DNA of 64,000 nt from Tunturibacter psychrotolerans (GTDB lineage: Bacteria > Acidobacteriota > Terriglobia > Terriglobales > Acidobacteriaceae): the NCBI RefSeq assembly GCF_040359615.1, contig NZ_CP132942.1, positions 1,116,001 through 1,180,000 on the forward strand, in the 5' to 3' direction. The position numbers and the translations under genes are program-made. Shown piece by piece: positions 16,287 through 26,711 of this stretch (positions within the stretch are counted from its first letter, which is position 1; each line of letters starts with the position of its first letter). Below the pieces are notes generated by a model. That model was not told the origin of the DNA. It made no database searches and saw nothing but the letters and a program-made list of their open reading frames with translations.

Positions 16287-19200
16287 ATGCGAGGCGAAAA
16301 CGTGGTTCTAGAATCTGAAAAGTGTCTTCTGGTGAAAGGGAAGTCATGGCCAATGGTTTGGCTGCTGCTTCTTCTATCCCTATGCGGTTTAGCACATGCC
16401 CAGGTGGATCAGGGAGCTATCACAGGTGTCGTGCAGGACTCTTCCGGTGCGGCCATCCCTAATGCGAGGGTTACGCTTACAAGCCCGGAAACAGGATTGG
16501 CGCTGCAACGCCAATCCAATGAGAGCGGTGTCTATGTTTTTTCTCCGATCAAAATCGGCGACTATACGTTGAGTGCCTCTGCTCCCGGGTTTTCGACCAC
16601 GAAGCACGAGAACCTGCACGTCGACATTCAGCAGCGCCTGAACGTAGACCTGAAGCTACAACTGGGCGCGACAAGCGAGACGGTCACGGTGACGACTGGT
16701 GCCCCTCTCCTGGAGACGCAGGAAGCGGCAGTGGGCCAGGTCATCAGCACCGAGACGATCAACAACACGCCACTGAATGGCCGCAACTGGGTCTACATCG
16801 CGCAGTTGACGGCTGGCGTTGCCCCTCCGTTCGGAGGTACCCGCGGTAGTGGTACAGGCGACTTCGTTGCGAACGGCCAGCGCGCTGAGCAAAACAACTT
16901 TGTCCTGGATGGCGTCGACAATAACACCAATCTGATCGACTTCCTCAATGGTTCGAGCTTTGTAATGCGGCCGCCGCCGGATGCGCTCGCCGAGTTCAGC
17001 ATTCAGACAAGCAACTTCAGCGCCGAGTTTGGTCACTCCGCCGGCGCCGTCATGAACGCCAGCATAAAGTCTGGAACAAACGCTATTCACGGCGATATAT
17101 GGGAGTATCTCCGCAATACCAATCTCGATTCGAAGGACTGGGATGCAAGCACCATTTCGCCTTATCACCAGAACCAATTCGGCGGAACGATCGGTCTACC
17201 CTTCTGGAAGAATCACTTGTTCTACTTCGGCGACGTCGAGGCCAACCGAATCTCGATAGCTTTGCCCACCACGACCACGGTTCCAACAGCGTTGATGCGC
17301 ACTGGCAACTTCTCTGAACTGCTAAACCCCAGCCTGAACAACCAGGGTGTTCCGGTTCAGCTCTATGCGCCGAACTCGGGCGGTGCGACGACGCTTTCCT
17401 GTGCAGGTGTCAACAATGCCCTTTGTCCCAACCAGATCGATCCTGTTGCGCAGAAAATCATTAACCTGTATCCACAGCCAAACCTCGGCGTACAGGGACT
17501 GACGTACAACAACTATCGCGTGAACCTCGCTCGGACGGATAACACGGTACAGTGGGATCAGCGACTGGACTGGAATATAAGCGCGAAGGATCAGGCCTAC
17601 GTGCGTTTCAGCTACGCGCACGAGATCAAGACAAACGGTCTGCCTCTTGGTCCGGTACTGGATGGCGGCGGCTTCGGCGGTGCGAACGATACGAATCTGG
17701 CTGAGAACTTCATGCTTAGCGAATCCCATGCCTTCACATCAAACCTCGTCAACGAGTTGCGCTTTGGCTACAACTGGATTGTCTCGCAGTATCACCAACC
17801 CAACGCCAATGACTACTCTCTGGCGGCATCGCTTGGGCTGGGTGGCATTCCCAACAACGGTCCCGGGCTGGGTGGCATCCCACTAGGCTACTTCGGCTAT
17901 GGCCCGATTCAGATCAACCAGTGGGGCTCTGTTGGGACACAGGACGAGGCCCAGAACGTCTATCAAATTCTGGACAACGTCACGCGTACTATTGGGAACC
18001 ATTCTCTGAAGGCGGGCGTGTCGTTTCAATCGATTCGCGTCTTCGATCGCTACGCTCCAAACCCAATTGGCCAGTACTATTTCAACGGCCAGTACACGGG
18101 CAAGGTGGGAAGTTCCATCACGACGGGCGCAGGTCCGGCGGACTTTCTGCTTGGACAGATGAACTCCGCTAGCATTGCGAATAGCCCTCCCATCAATGAT
18201 TCACAGTGGTACAACGCGGCCTATTTGCAGGATGACTGGAAGGTCACGCCGCGGCTGACGCTGAACCTTGGCATTCGGTATGACCACTATGAGCCATACA
18301 AGGAGAACGCCGGCAACCAGGCGAACTTTATCTCAACAGGCAACCTGGGCATCGGTACTGGAGCCGGCATCTATGAACTTCCCAGCCGATCACGCAATCA
18401 GGATCTCGGTGCACCGTTCCTCGCCGTGCTGGCCAAGGATCACGTCGCACTGCAGTACAACGATAATGATCGGTTGGCATCGGGACAAAGCTTTAACTTC
18501 GCACCACGTCTCGGTGCTTCGTTCCGCACTGATGAGAAGACCGTCGTCCGCGCTGGCTTCGGACTTTTCTACGGTGGCTTGCAGAGCCAGGGCAATACCA
18601 ACCTGGGTACGAACTTCCCCTGGGCGAACGGAGCCAATCTCCCAACCCCGGACTGCGCTTCAGGTGCCTGCCCATCGCTGTTGTCGCAGGGCATCTCGCT
18701 GGAGAATGGTCTGGTAGCAGCTACCGGAGTTGGACTGCAGAACTTCGTGTCCTTTCCTGGTTTGCACGGTATCGACCCAAACATCAAAACGCCCTACACC
18801 ATCAACTACAGCCTCACGGTCGAGCGTTCCATTACTCCGAACCTTGCGGCGACCGTCAGCTACGTCGCCAATTCGTCCAGGCACCTCTCGACTTACTACG
18901 ATCCGAACACAATACGCGGTCTATTTGCTCCCGGAGTATCAACGCAGCAGTTCCAACCATTTCCGGACCTCAGTGGCATCGGAACGATCCACTTCGGCGG
19001 CGACAGCAACTACAACTCACTTCAGACCAAGCTGGAGAAGCGTACGTCGCATGGCCTGACGTTCCTCGCAACGTACACCTATGCGCACTCGCTCGATGAC
19101 ACAAGCGACGCGGGCGGACTCTCGACCGCAATCGGGGACCGCAACATGGCGCTAATTCCGTACAACCAGGAGTGGACGAACTCGCCGTATGACATTCGTC

Positions 19201-19841
19201 ACCGCTTCACGTTGAACGGAAATTATGTATTGCCGTTCGGGAAGGGACGCGCGTTCCTGAACAACTCCCGTCTCGCCGAATATACCGTTGGAGGCTGGTC
19301 CACAAGTGTGGTCTTTGCGGTGCAAACAGGTACTCCTTTTACTGTTTCGCCGAGCATCTCCACTGCTAACGGTGGCAGCGCGCGTGCGTTGCTCGTTGGT
19401 GATCCGTTCAAGGGGGGAGGAACTCCAAACCTGGCCAATAATCCCAGCTTGACGTCTTGTCCGACAGAGGTCAAAACACGGACGAACTGGTATAACCCAT
19501 GTGCCTTCGTAAACCCGTTGCCCGGAAACCTCATTACGGGTTCAAACGTAGTCACGGATTACTCGTCCGCTGTCGCCTTCCTTGGCGGTCGCTCGAACCA
19601 GATTTATGGCCCCGGCTATTCGCGGGTGGACATGTCGTTGTTCAAGACTTTCCCCACTTTCCGTGAACAAGCGTTGCAATTCCGCGTCGACGCCTTCAAT
19701 CTGCTCAACCACCCAACAGATGGAAATCCTGCGAACACTGGTATCGGACCACAGGCCGGCCAGATCACGGGAACGAAGTTTTTCCAGAACAACACACCTG
19801 ATGCTCGCTTTCTTCAGCTCTCGCTGAAGTACGCATTCTAG
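16287..19841 (+). CDS. TonB-dependent receptor with carboxypeptidase-regulatory-like domain
   Basis: An 1184-residue outer-membrane receptor of the acidobacterial Oar-like type. After a signal peptide (hydrophobic run at about 24-38, ending AHAQ) comes a carboxypeptidase-regulatory-like beta-sandwich (GAITGVVQDSSGAAIPNARV through about residue 130), then the plug (NGRNWVYIAQLTAGV; NFVLDGVDNN) and a beta-barrel ending in the aromatic signature SLKYAF. Such receptors import or bind glycans and siderophores with TonB energy. GGAGG lies 11 bases before the ATG. It heads a block with fucosidase and galactosidase genes, so an oligosaccharide ligand is likely. It is often mis-annotated simply as a carboxypeptidase-like protein. 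Confidence 0.92.
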   Translation: MRGENVVLESEKCLLVKGKSWPMVWLLLLLSLCGLAHAQVDQGAITGVVQDSSGAAIPNARVTLTSPETGLALQRQSNESGVYVFSPIKIGDYTLSASAPGFSTTKHENLHVDIQQRLNVDLKLQLGATSETVTVTTGAPLLETQEAAVGQVISTETINNTPLNGRNWVYIAQLTAGVAPPFGGTRGSGTGDFVANGQRAEQNNFVLDGVDNNTNLIDFLNGSSFVMRPPPDALAEFSIQTSNFSAEFGHSAGAVMNASIKSGTNAIHGDIWEYLRNTNLDSKDWDASTISPYHQNQFGGTIGLPFWKNHLFYFGDVEANRISIALPTTTTVPTALMRTGNFSELLNPSLNNQGVPVQLYAPNSGGATTLSCAGVNNALCPNQIDPVAQKIINLYPQPNLGVQGLTYNNYRVNLARTDNTVQWDQRLDWNISAKDQAYVRFSYAHEIKTNGLPLGPVLDGGGFGGANDTNLAENFMLSESHAFTSNLVNELRFGYNWIVSQYHQPNANDYSLAASLGLGGIPNNGPGLGGIPLGYFGYGPIQINQWGSVGTQDEAQNVYQILDNVTRTIGNHSLKAGVSFQSIRVFDRYAPNPIGQYYFNGQYTGKVGSSITTGAGPADFLLGQMNSASIANSPPINDSQWYNAAYLQDDWKVTPRLTLNLGIRYDHYEPYKENAGNQANFISTGNLGIGTGAGIYELPSRSRNQDLGAPFLAVLAKDHVALQYNDNDRLASGQSFNFAPRLGASFRTDEKTVVRAGFGLFYGGLQSQGNTNLGTNFPWANGANLPTPDCASGACPSLLSQGISLENGLVAATGVGLQNFVSFPGLHGIDPNIKTPYTINYSLTVERSITPNLAATVSYVANSSRHLSTYYDPNTIRGLFAPGVSTQQFQPFPDLSGIGTIHFGGDSNYNSLQTKLEKRTSHGLTFLATYTYAHSLDDTSDAGGLSTAIGDRNMALIPYNQEWTNSPYDIRHRFTLNGNYVLPFGKGRAFLNNSRLAEYTVGGWSTSVVFAVQTGTPFTVSPSISTANGGSARALLVGDPFKGGGTPNLANNPSLTSCPTEVKTRTNWYNPCAFVNPLPGNLITGSNVVTDYSSAVAFLGGRSNQIYGPGYSRVDMSLFKTFPTFREQALQFRVDAFNLLNHPTDGNPANTGIGPQAGQITGTKFFQNNTPDARFLQLSLKYAF

Positions 19842-19848
19842 CTCGCTG

Positions 19849-19876
19849 GGAGGGCCGGTCCACTGTACGGCCCTCC
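19849..19876 (+). terminator. Terminator or attenuator after the receptor
   Basis: A perfect 9-bp stem, GGAGGGCCG at 19849-19857 and CGGCCCTCC at 19868-19876, with a 10-base loop, followed by a T-rich stretch (TGGTTTCTTGATTCTTT). It lies between the receptor and GH95 genes, 27 bases before the next start. It could lower expression of the downstream enzymes relative to the receptor. Confidence 0.65.
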
Positions 19877-19902
19877 TGGTTTCTTGATTCTTTACGGAGT
19901 CA

Positions 19903-22419
19903 ATGGTTTTCCAACTTGGCACCCTCCGACGGTTGGAGATGTCGGCATCTCTTGGGATGAAGCGGAGTCGAACAGATGAGGATAGGTGGTTGAGTATCGA
20001 CAGGCGCAGCTTCATGCAAGGCGGTCTGGCTCTGGTTGCCCTGCAGCACACGTCCACCGCTCTTTCGGAGAAGGGCTCTACGGCAGCCGCCGAAGAACTC
20101 TGGTACAAGCAGCCGGCAAAGCGCTGGCTCGAGGCGCTGCCTGTTGGCAATGGCCGCCTTGGAGGCATGGTCTTCGGCGGCGTCCAAGAAGAGAGGATCT
20201 CATTATCGGATTCGACAGCGTGGTCCGGCGGGCCCGCAACAGGTGAGGTTAATCCGGGAGCGCTCCCGCACATCCGCGAGATACGTGAGCTCTTCTTCGC
20301 AGGCAAGTACGACGAGGCGCAGGCGCTATGCAGCAAGTACCTTCCTGGCCGCATGAAGAACTTCGGTACGAACCTGCCGCTGCCGGATTTGCAACTTGCA
20401 TTCGAGCACGTTGACCAGCCGGTGGAGTACAGGCGGTCGCTCAGTCTGGACGACGCTATCGCTGCAGTTCGGTTTCAATGCGGCGGTGTTCAGTTCATGC
20501 GCGAGATCTTCGCAACGCATGCTAATAGGGTGCTCGCAATACGTCTGACCGCCAACCAGCGAGGTGCGATTTATTTTCGCATGACCTTTAGTCAGGGCCA
20601 GATCCCAAATACGGTTAGCGCAGAGGATCAAGACACACTAGTACTCCACGGAAACTGCTTCGAGCATAAGCACAGCAGCGGTCATGACGGGGTGGCAATC
20701 CAGATTCGAGCCCAAGTGGTCGCGCAGGGGGGTACGACGTCCGCGATGGGTCAGGGTATCTCTGTCTCAGGCGCGGACGCCGTAACGATTCTGCTTGCTA
20801 CCGGCACGAGCTTTCGCGGAGACAACCCGGATAAGACATCTCGAGAGGTTCTGCGAAAAGCCTCAGCCAAGTCGTTCCCGCAACTTCGCCAGGCGCATCT
20901 TGATGACTACCGTCCTCTGTATCGCCGCGTGTCGCTGGACCTTGGACCAAGCCCCCAAAGCGCGCGGCTGCAACCAACAGATGCACGCCGTAAGGCTCTT
21001 GAGGATGGTGGCGACGATCCGGAGCTGGTTAGTCTCTTCTTTCAGTACGGTCGCTATCTTACGATTGCGGGATCCCGCGCAGACTCAGTCCTCCCGCTTG
21101 CACTGCAGGGTATCTGGAATGATGGGCTAGCCAGCAGCATGGGGTGGACCGACGACTTCCATCTAGACATCAACACTCAACAAAACTACTGGCCCACAGA
21201 GGTCTGCAATCTTTCGGAGTGTCATGCTCCACTGTTCGGGCTCATTGAGGGTCTTGCCTCTGCGGGCAAGGCGACTGCAAGGGAGATGTACGGCTCACCC
21301 GGCTGGGTCGCGCATACGGTCACCAATCCGTGGGGCTACACCGCCCCGGGCGGCACGGGATGGGGCATCGTAGTGACGGCCGGCCTTTGGATCTCCACGC
21401 AGATGTGGCAACACTACGAGTTCACACGTGATACAGAATTTCTCCGCGCCCGGGTGTATCCAGTACTCCGTGAAGCCGCTGAGTTCTTTCTCGCTTACAT
21501 GGTGGAGGAGCCGAAGCATGGCTGGCTGGTGACTGGACCTTCTGACTCACCAGAAAATTGGTACATCACTCCGTCCGGGCAACACGCCTCGGAGTCAATG
21601 GGAAGTACGATCGACCGCGTATTCGTCCACGCCTTATTCAGCATGGTCGTGGAGGCCTGCGCTACGTTATCGATCGACGCCGATCTGCGCTCGCGGGCGG
21701 AGGCAGCCCGTGCGAAGCTGCCGCCGCTGCGGATCGGCCGTCACGGGCAGTTGCAGGAGTGGATGGAAGACTTTGAGGACGCCGAGCCGAACCATCGGCA
21801 TACCTCACATCTCATGTCACTCTATCCCGAGCATCAGATCTCGCCGCGCACCACTCCTGCGTTAGCCCGTGCAGCTGAAGTCACTATCCAGCGTCGAATG
21901 AGCGCGCCGCACTGGGAACAGAGCGAATGGGGCCGAGCGAACCTAGTCGTCTACTACTCGCGATTGCTCAAGGGTGAAGAAGCTCACCGGCATCTCGTAG
22001 GTCTTATCGCGAAGGCAGCAGACGACAATTTAATGACCTACTCCAGTGCAGGCGTAGCCGGAGCCGATTCGAATATCTTCGCGATTGACGGCAATACAGC
22101 TGGAAGCGCTGGGATTGCCGAGATGCTGTTGCAGTCCCACGCAGGCGAGATCGAGTTACTACCTGCGTTGCCGGCAATGTGGCGAAATGGGTCCTTCCGT
22201 GGTCTCTGTGCACGAGGTAGTTACGTGGTAGCCGTGAAATGGCGCAATGGCGAACTTAGCTCAGCTACCATCAGCGCGAGAGGAAGCGGGTCAATCCCGA
22301 TCCGCTATCGCGACCGAGTCACTCACCTTCATCTGCAAGCCGGCCAACAGGTCCGATTGGGACCACAGAGCTTTCTCGACAAAGCGCTCGACGTCGCCGG
22401 CTCTCGCACCCAAACGTAG
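19903..22419 (+). CDS. GH95 glycoside hydrolase, probable alpha-L-fucosidase
   Basis: An 838-residue GH95 protein. The N-terminal Tat-like signal contains RRSFMQGGLALVAL (34-47). The family opening WLEALPVGNGRLGGMVFGG follows. In the (alpha/alpha)6 barrel, INTQQNYWPTE (N424), SPEN (E551) and IDGNTAGSAGI (D729) correspond to the acid/activating residues described for Bifidobacterium AfcA; the position expected to be an Asn two residues before N424 is D422. GH95 inverting enzymes release terminal alpha-1,2-L-fucose, and some cleave alpha-L-galactose. Adjacent fucose catabolism favours fucose. The first ATG is used; a second at 19939 would still keep the signal. Confidence 0.9.
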   Translation: MVFQLGTLRRLEMSASLGMKRSRTDEDRWLSIDRRSFMQGGLALVALQHTSTALSEKGSTAAAEELWYKQPAKRWLEALPVGNGRLGGMVFGGVQEERISLSDSTAWSGGPATGEVNPGALPHIREIRELFFAGKYDEAQALCSKYLPGRMKNFGTNLPLPDLQLAFEHVDQPVEYRRSLSLDDAIAAVRFQCGGVQFMREIFATHANRVLAIRLTANQRGAIYFRMTFSQGQIPNTVSAEDQDTLVLHGNCFEHKHSSGHDGVAIQIRAQVVAQGGTTSAMGQGISVSGADAVTILLATGTSFRGDNPDKTSREVLRKASAKSFPQLRQAHLDDYRPLYRRVSLDLGPSPQSARLQPTDARRKALEDGGDDPELVSLFFQYGRYLTIAGSRADSVLPLALQGIWNDGLASSMGWTDDFHLDINTQQNYWPTEVCNLSECHAPLFGLIEGLASAGKATAREMYGSPGWVAHTVTNPWGYTAPGGTGWGIVVTAGLWISTQMWQHYEFTRDTEFLRARVYPVLREAAEFFLAYMVEEPKHGWLVTGPSDSPENWYITPSGQHASESMGSTIDRVFVHALFSMVVEACATLSIDADLRSRAEAARAKLPPLRIGRHGQLQEWMEDFEDAEPNHRHTSHLMSLYPEHQISPRTTPALARAAEVTIQRRMSAPHWEQSEWGRANLVVYYSRLLKGEEAHRHLVGLIAKAADDNLMTYSSAGVAGADSNIFAIDGNTAGSAGIAEMLLQSHAGEIELLPALPAMWRNGSFRGLCARGSYVVAVKWRNGELSSATISARGSGSIPIRYRDRVTHLHLQAGQQVRLGPQSFLDKALDVAGSRTQT

Positions 22420-22431
22420 GAGTTTGTATTC

Positions 22432-24678
22432 ATGCAGTGTTGTACGGTTATTTCGGATCTTCATCTACGTATTGCAATTTTGGTGCTTGCTTTGTCTGGT
22501 TGTTTCCCCGTCAACGTGAGCGCCCAAACCACGCCGGCGACCATCCAGTTCGATTCCACCTCCGGTGTGTTTCGCATCGATGCCGCTGACAGCACCTATG
22601 TGTTCGGTGTTAATGAAGTACAGGGGCTCCAGAACTTGTACTGGGGTGGACATCTCGCTGCAAGTGATCATTTCGCCACTGCACACAGTTTGCCGGAAGT
22701 TTCATCGTTCGACCCGTCATTGACTGTGACGCCACAGGAGTACGTAGGGTGGGGAGGTGGACTCTATGTCGACCCGGACCTGAAGATCACCTTTCCGGAT
22801 GGCAATCGGGATCTTGCACTGAAATACGTCTCGAATCGTATCGATGGAGATAGTCTCTCCATCGTGATGAAAGACATCTCGCGCGACATATACGTCACTC
22901 TTAACTACCAGGCGGATGGGGAGACCGGAATCCTTCGCCGTTCCGCGACAGTAGAGAATCGCACCGGCGTTCCGTTCACGGTGGAGCAGATTGCGGCGGG
23001 TACCTGGAGTCTCCCACGTGGCACAGATTATCGGCTTCGCTATCTCACCGGCCGCTGGGCAGGGGAGTGGAACGTGCAGGAGAGACATATCGAGCCGGGT
23101 AAAACTGTGCTGGAGAGCCGCCGCGGCACTACCGGAGCACAAAACAACCCGTGGTTTGCCATCGACCGCGAAGGCGCAGGCGATCAAGATCAAGGTGAGG
23201 TATGGTTCGGGGCGCTCGGTTGGAGCGGGTCGTGGCAGATATCTGTGGAGCAGGATCAACTCCAGCAAGTCCGCGTTACTGGCGGCCCGAATGCCTTCGA
23301 TTTCGCCTATCTGTTGAAGCCTCACGAAAAACTCACCACGCCCGACTTCTATGGAGGCTATTCCAGCCACGGCATCGGTGGCGCGTCCCGGCTAATGCAT
23401 CGTTACGAAATCGACTCGATCTTGCCCCGCCATCCCGCGCCAAACCTGCGACCCGTCGTCTATAACTCGTGGGAGGCAACTGGATTCGATGTAAATGAGG
23501 CTGGCCAGATGGCGCTCGCAGAAAAAGCGGCAAGCATCGGCGTCGAGCGCTTTGTGATGGATGACGGATGGTTCGGCGAACGCAAGAACGATCATTCCGG
23601 CCTCGGCGACTGGTACGTGAACCAGCAAAAATTCCCCCACGGTCTCAAGCCGCTCATCGATAAGGTGCACTCGTTAGGCATGGACTTCGGCCTGTGGGTT
23701 GAGCCTGAAATGGTGAACCCAAACAGCGATCTTTATCGCAAACATCCTGACTGGGTATTGAATTTTCCGGGACGTCCGCGTACGGAGGGGCGCAACCAGT
23801 TGGTGCTCAACCTCGCCCGGCCCGATGTGCGGGCGTATGTCTATAGTTTTCTCGACAAGTTGCTAACAGAGAATGACATTGCCTTTCTCAAGTGGGACTA
23901 CAACCGTAACTGGTCCGAACCCGGCTGGCCCGCGGCTGCGTCCAACTCAGAGAAGAACGTCTACGTCGACTTCACAAATAACTTCTACTCCATTCTCGTC
24001 GAGTTGCGGCAGAAACATCCGAATGTGGAGATCGAGTCCTGCTCTGGTGGCGGTAGCCGCGTAGACCTTGGTGTCATGCGCTATACCGATGAAGTCTGGC
24101 CTTCGGACAACACCGATGCTTACGACCGACTGTTCATCCAGAACGGCTTCACCTATGCATACTCGCCCGGAGTCATGGCCGCCTGGGTGACGGATTCACC
24201 CACCTGGGTGAACAGCCGGTCGCTTTCACTCGAATATCGTTTCTTGTCGTCCATGCAGGGGGCGCTTGGCATAGGAGCCAACCTGAACAAATGGACGAAC
24301 GAAGATCTGGACGAGGCCCGGACGATGGTAGCTGCGTACAAATCCATTCGTGAAACGGTCCAGCGCGGTTCTCTCTACCGGCTGATTGCTCCGGAGAACA
24401 ACAGCGAGCAATCCGTCACGGAGACCGTCTCACGGGATGGCAAACAAGCTGTCACGTTTGCCTTCCTTCATTCCAGCCGCGAGCTCTATCCATTTCCACT
24501 CGTGCAGTTGCGCGGACTCGAAGAGAACTCAACCTACACCCTATCCATGATCGCCGGAAACGTTGACGACGGAACGCCCATCACTGCTTCTGGCTCATAC
24601 TGGATGCATCATGGGCTTGATCTCAAACTCCGCGGCGATTTTCAGGCGCTGGCATTCACCTTGACCCGGACGAAGTAA
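22432..24678 (+). CDS. GH36 alpha-galactosidase, exported
   Basis: A 748-residue GH36 enzyme with an N-terminal signal sequence (hydrophobic 13-30, ending VSAQ). An N-terminal beta-supersandwich (about 35-330) precedes the TIM barrel. Catalytic residues by motif are the nucleophile D489 in FLKWDYNRNW and the acid/base D559 in WPSDNTDAYDR; MDDGWFGERK and LWVEPEMVNP are further family hallmarks, as is CSGGGSRVD. It would release terminal alpha-D-galactose. It begins 12 bp after GH95, so it is surely in the same transcript. Most bacterial GH36 enzymes are cytosolic; here export to the periplasm is predicted. Confidence 0.93.
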   Translation: MQCCTVISDLHLRIAILVLALSGCFPVNVSAQTTPATIQFDSTSGVFRIDAADSTYVFGVNEVQGLQNLYWGGHLAASDHFATAHSLPEVSSFDPSLTVTPQEYVGWGGGLYVDPDLKITFPDGNRDLALKYVSNRIDGDSLSIVMKDISRDIYVTLNYQADGETGILRRSATVENRTGVPFTVEQIAAGTWSLPRGTDYRLRYLTGRWAGEWNVQERHIEPGKTVLESRRGTTGAQNNPWFAIDREGAGDQDQGEVWFGALGWSGSWQISVEQDQLQQVRVTGGPNAFDFAYLLKPHEKLTTPDFYGGYSSHGIGGASRLMHRYEIDSILPRHPAPNLRPVVYNSWEATGFDVNEAGQMALAEKAASIGVERFVMDDGWFGERKNDHSGLGDWYVNQQKFPHGLKPLIDKVHSLGMDFGLWVEPEMVNPNSDLYRKHPDWVLNFPGRPRTEGRNQLVLNLARPDVRAYVYSFLDKLLTENDIAFLKWDYNRNWSEPGWPAAASNSEKNVYVDFTNNFYSILVELRQKHPNVEIESCSGGGSRVDLGVMRYTDEVWPSDNTDAYDRLFIQNGFTYAYSPGVMAAWVTDSPTWVNSRSLSLEYRFLSSMQGALGIGANLNKWTNEDLDEARTMVAAYKSIRETVQRGSLYRLIAPENNSEQSVTETVSRDGKQAVTFAFLHSSRELYPFPLVQLRGLEENSTYTLSMIAGNVDDGTPITASGSYWMHHGLDLKLRGDFQALAFTLTRTK

Positions 24679-24730
24679 TCATGAGCGCTCATGCGCTAGG
24701 TTCAGAACAGGTAAGCATCAGGAGGATAAT

Positions 24731-25456
24731 TTGCACGCGTCCACGCGTTTACGCAACCTGACTCACTATAGCAACCACAAAGCTCTTTACTGGTCCATTG
24801 TGATAGCCGCATTGCTCGCCTGCGCGACGCTGCTCGGCGAGGCTCAGAAACAGACTTCCATTCCGGAGGAGATTGAGTGGACGTGGGAAGTGCGGCCATC
24901 GCACGCAGATCCAGCTCTTCCCAACGTACTGCTGCTCGGAGACTCCATCACGCGCAACTACTTTCCTGAAGTTACGAAGGACTTGAAAGGGGTTGCGAAT
25001 GTCTACCTCATGGCCGTGTCCACTTCAGTGGGGGATCCGCGGCTTCCGCGACAAATTGAGGAGTTCGCAGCTATGGAGAATGTCACTTTCCGGGTGGTTC
25101 ACTTCAACAATGGTATGCATGGCTGGGATTACTCGGAGGCACAGTACAAAGCTGCGTTGCCTGATCTGCTGCACAGTGTTGAGCAGATCGCTCCGAGTCA
25201 CCATGCGTTGGTCTGGGCGACGATCACGCCCGTGCAGATCCAGGCCTTCAACGGCGCCACGAATGAGCGAATCAACGAGCGTAACCAGATTGCTCAAGCG
25301 TTGTTCTCTTCGCTTGGAATCACGATTGATGATCAGCATTCACTCATGATGAAGCACCTGGACACCTATGAGGACACAGTACATTTTGGACCCTCAGGCG
25401 CGGCCCTCATGGGCGATCAGGCCGCCGACGCGATTCGCACGGCTCTGCGGAAGTGA
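24731..25456 (+). CDS. SGNH/GDSL-type hydrolase, exported
   Basis: A 241-residue SGNH hydrolase. After a hydrophobic signal (about 22-37) the nucleophile block VLLLGDSITRNYF appears, an NNGMHGWD segment supplies the Asn, and DTVHFGPSGAALMG gives the catalytic Asp-x-x-His. The start is TTG, decided by AGGAGG five bases upstream. As the last gene of the receptor-GH95-GH36 group, it may remove acetyl or other ester groups from the glycan, as such enzymes commonly do in polysaccharide loci, but its substrate is not evident from the sequence. Confidence 0.83.
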   Translation: MHASTRLRNLTHYSNHKALYWSIVIAALLACATLLGEAQKQTSIPEEIEWTWEVRPSHADPALPNVLLLGDSITRNYFPEVTKDLKGVANVYLMAVSTSVGDPRLPRQIEEFAAMENVTFRVVHFNNGMHGWDYSEAQYKAALPDLLHSVEQIAPSHHALVWATITPVQIQAFNGATNERINERNQIAQALFSSLGITIDDQHSLMMKHLDTYEDTVHFGPSGAALMGDQAADAIRTALRK

Positions 25457-25487
25457 TGCGGCTTTCGGAAAAAGATTGTTAGGTGGT

Positions 25488-26711
25488 TTATCCCAACGAC
25501 CAACGAAGAAGTTGCTCAACATCGCAGGTCTGCGTCGAAACTGTCCCTTTCGCAAGAGCCGGAGACACCGCGATGGCGGTTGTGCCTGACTCATGCCATG
25601 CAATGAAACGGCAGTTTTCCTCACCATGCAGTCGGTTCAGGTTGATCCAGGTGTAGTAGGCCCCCATCTCAGCGTCAACCAGGGATCCGCGCGGGTCGAG
25701 CTCCTGTTCGCCATCTTCGACGGAAATCAGCTCATTCATCGGTCGGTCTGCCTGCCGTGGCGCATAGCGCAGGACCAATGTGTCCGGACGTGCACGTCGC
25801 AGCAACTCGCGAGCCGTCCACTGCACAAACGTCGTGCTGAAGATCTGTGTGCCGGCCCCTTCGGTCAGTACGCTCAATTCGAAGCGGCGAAGGACTTCGT
25901 CTGAACCGCCCTGCAAGTTGCCGAGTTGTGCTGGCCCCATCTGCATCATCTTGCTACGCAGCTCTTCCGGACCAACCGACCCTAACGAGCGTGCAGTGAC
26001 CATGTATTGAAGCAAGTTGCGCCGCGTTAGCGCGAGGCCTCCGTATGAGATGGAGCTGACACCTGCTCGGGCGCCACTATCGTGTGTCTCTCCGCCGTCT
26101 ACATACCAGTGGGCATAAGGAACAGGGTCAGCCTGTGCACGCTTCTCCAGAAGCGACATGACTGCCTTCAGGCCGCCTGCAGCACGGACATTTTCGAAGC
26201 AGGTGCCATGCGGACGCAGATGACGAAACAGATCTCCTTCGCCGGGCGCATCCCGGCCGACAATGACGATGCAGAGTCGATCCCGGACCTTCTCCTGCTG
26301 CGCACGGATCTGCGCGAGTTGATCGCCGTAAGCTGATCCGGCCGCATGAAAGGCATCCATGGCCCCCGCGCTCCATAGAAACGCTGTCATCTCTTCCACC
26401 GCGCGCGAAGGCTGCGCGGCCCATCCAGCGCGTTGAAAACACGGGGCGAGCGGGAGTGAATCGAAGCGAGCCAGAGTCTGCTGAAGATTGGGAAGGTCGC
26501 CCCTGTTTCGGAACGTATGCAGCTGCGCCTCCGTTTCAGCGCGCTCGACAGGGAACTGCCAGTCATAGCCCATCAGCTCTCGAAGAAACACAGCAAGAAA
26601 GGCAACCGGCAAGCTCGTCAACGTTGGCAGGTATCGTCGAGCAAGATCACGCGCCTGCGGCGGGTACTGCGCGAAGTCGGACGACTGCAGCGAAGCTGAA
26701 GAGGCGATCAT
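25488..26711 (-). CDS. Conserved protein of unknown function, partner of the Tat protein
   Basis: A 407-residue protein with no recognised family. It has no signal peptide or membrane segment. Visible traits are Arg/Leu-rich helical N-terminal sequence, a GETHDSGARAG segment, and FIAWHESGTTAIAVSPA near the C-terminus. Its ATG overlaps the stop of the upstream gene (ATGA at 26708-26711), which implies coupled translation and a functional link to that exported alkaline-phosphatase-superfamily-like protein. The pair is inserted between two blocks of glycosidase genes on the opposite strand to GH95/GH36. Confidence 0.75.
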   Translation of the reverse strand: MIASSASLQSSDFAQYPPQARDLARRYLPTLTSLPVAFLAVFLRELMGYDWQFPVERAETEAQLHTFRNRGDLPNLQQTLARFDSLPLAPCFQRAGWAAQPSRAVEEMTAFLWSAGAMDAFHAAGSAYGDQLAQIRAQQEKVRDRLCIVIVGRDAPGEGDLFRHLRPHGTCFENVRAAGGLKAVMSLLEKRAQADPVPYAHWYVDGGETHDSGARAGVSSISYGGLALTRRNLLQYMVTARSLGSVGPEELRSKMMQMGPAQLGNLQGGSDEVLRRFELSVLTEGAGTQIFSTTFVQWTARELLRRARPDTLVLRYAPRQADRPMNELISVEDGEQELDPRGSLVDAEMGAYYTWINLNRLHGEENCRFIAWHESGTTAIAVSPALAKGTVSTQTCDVEQLLRWSLG

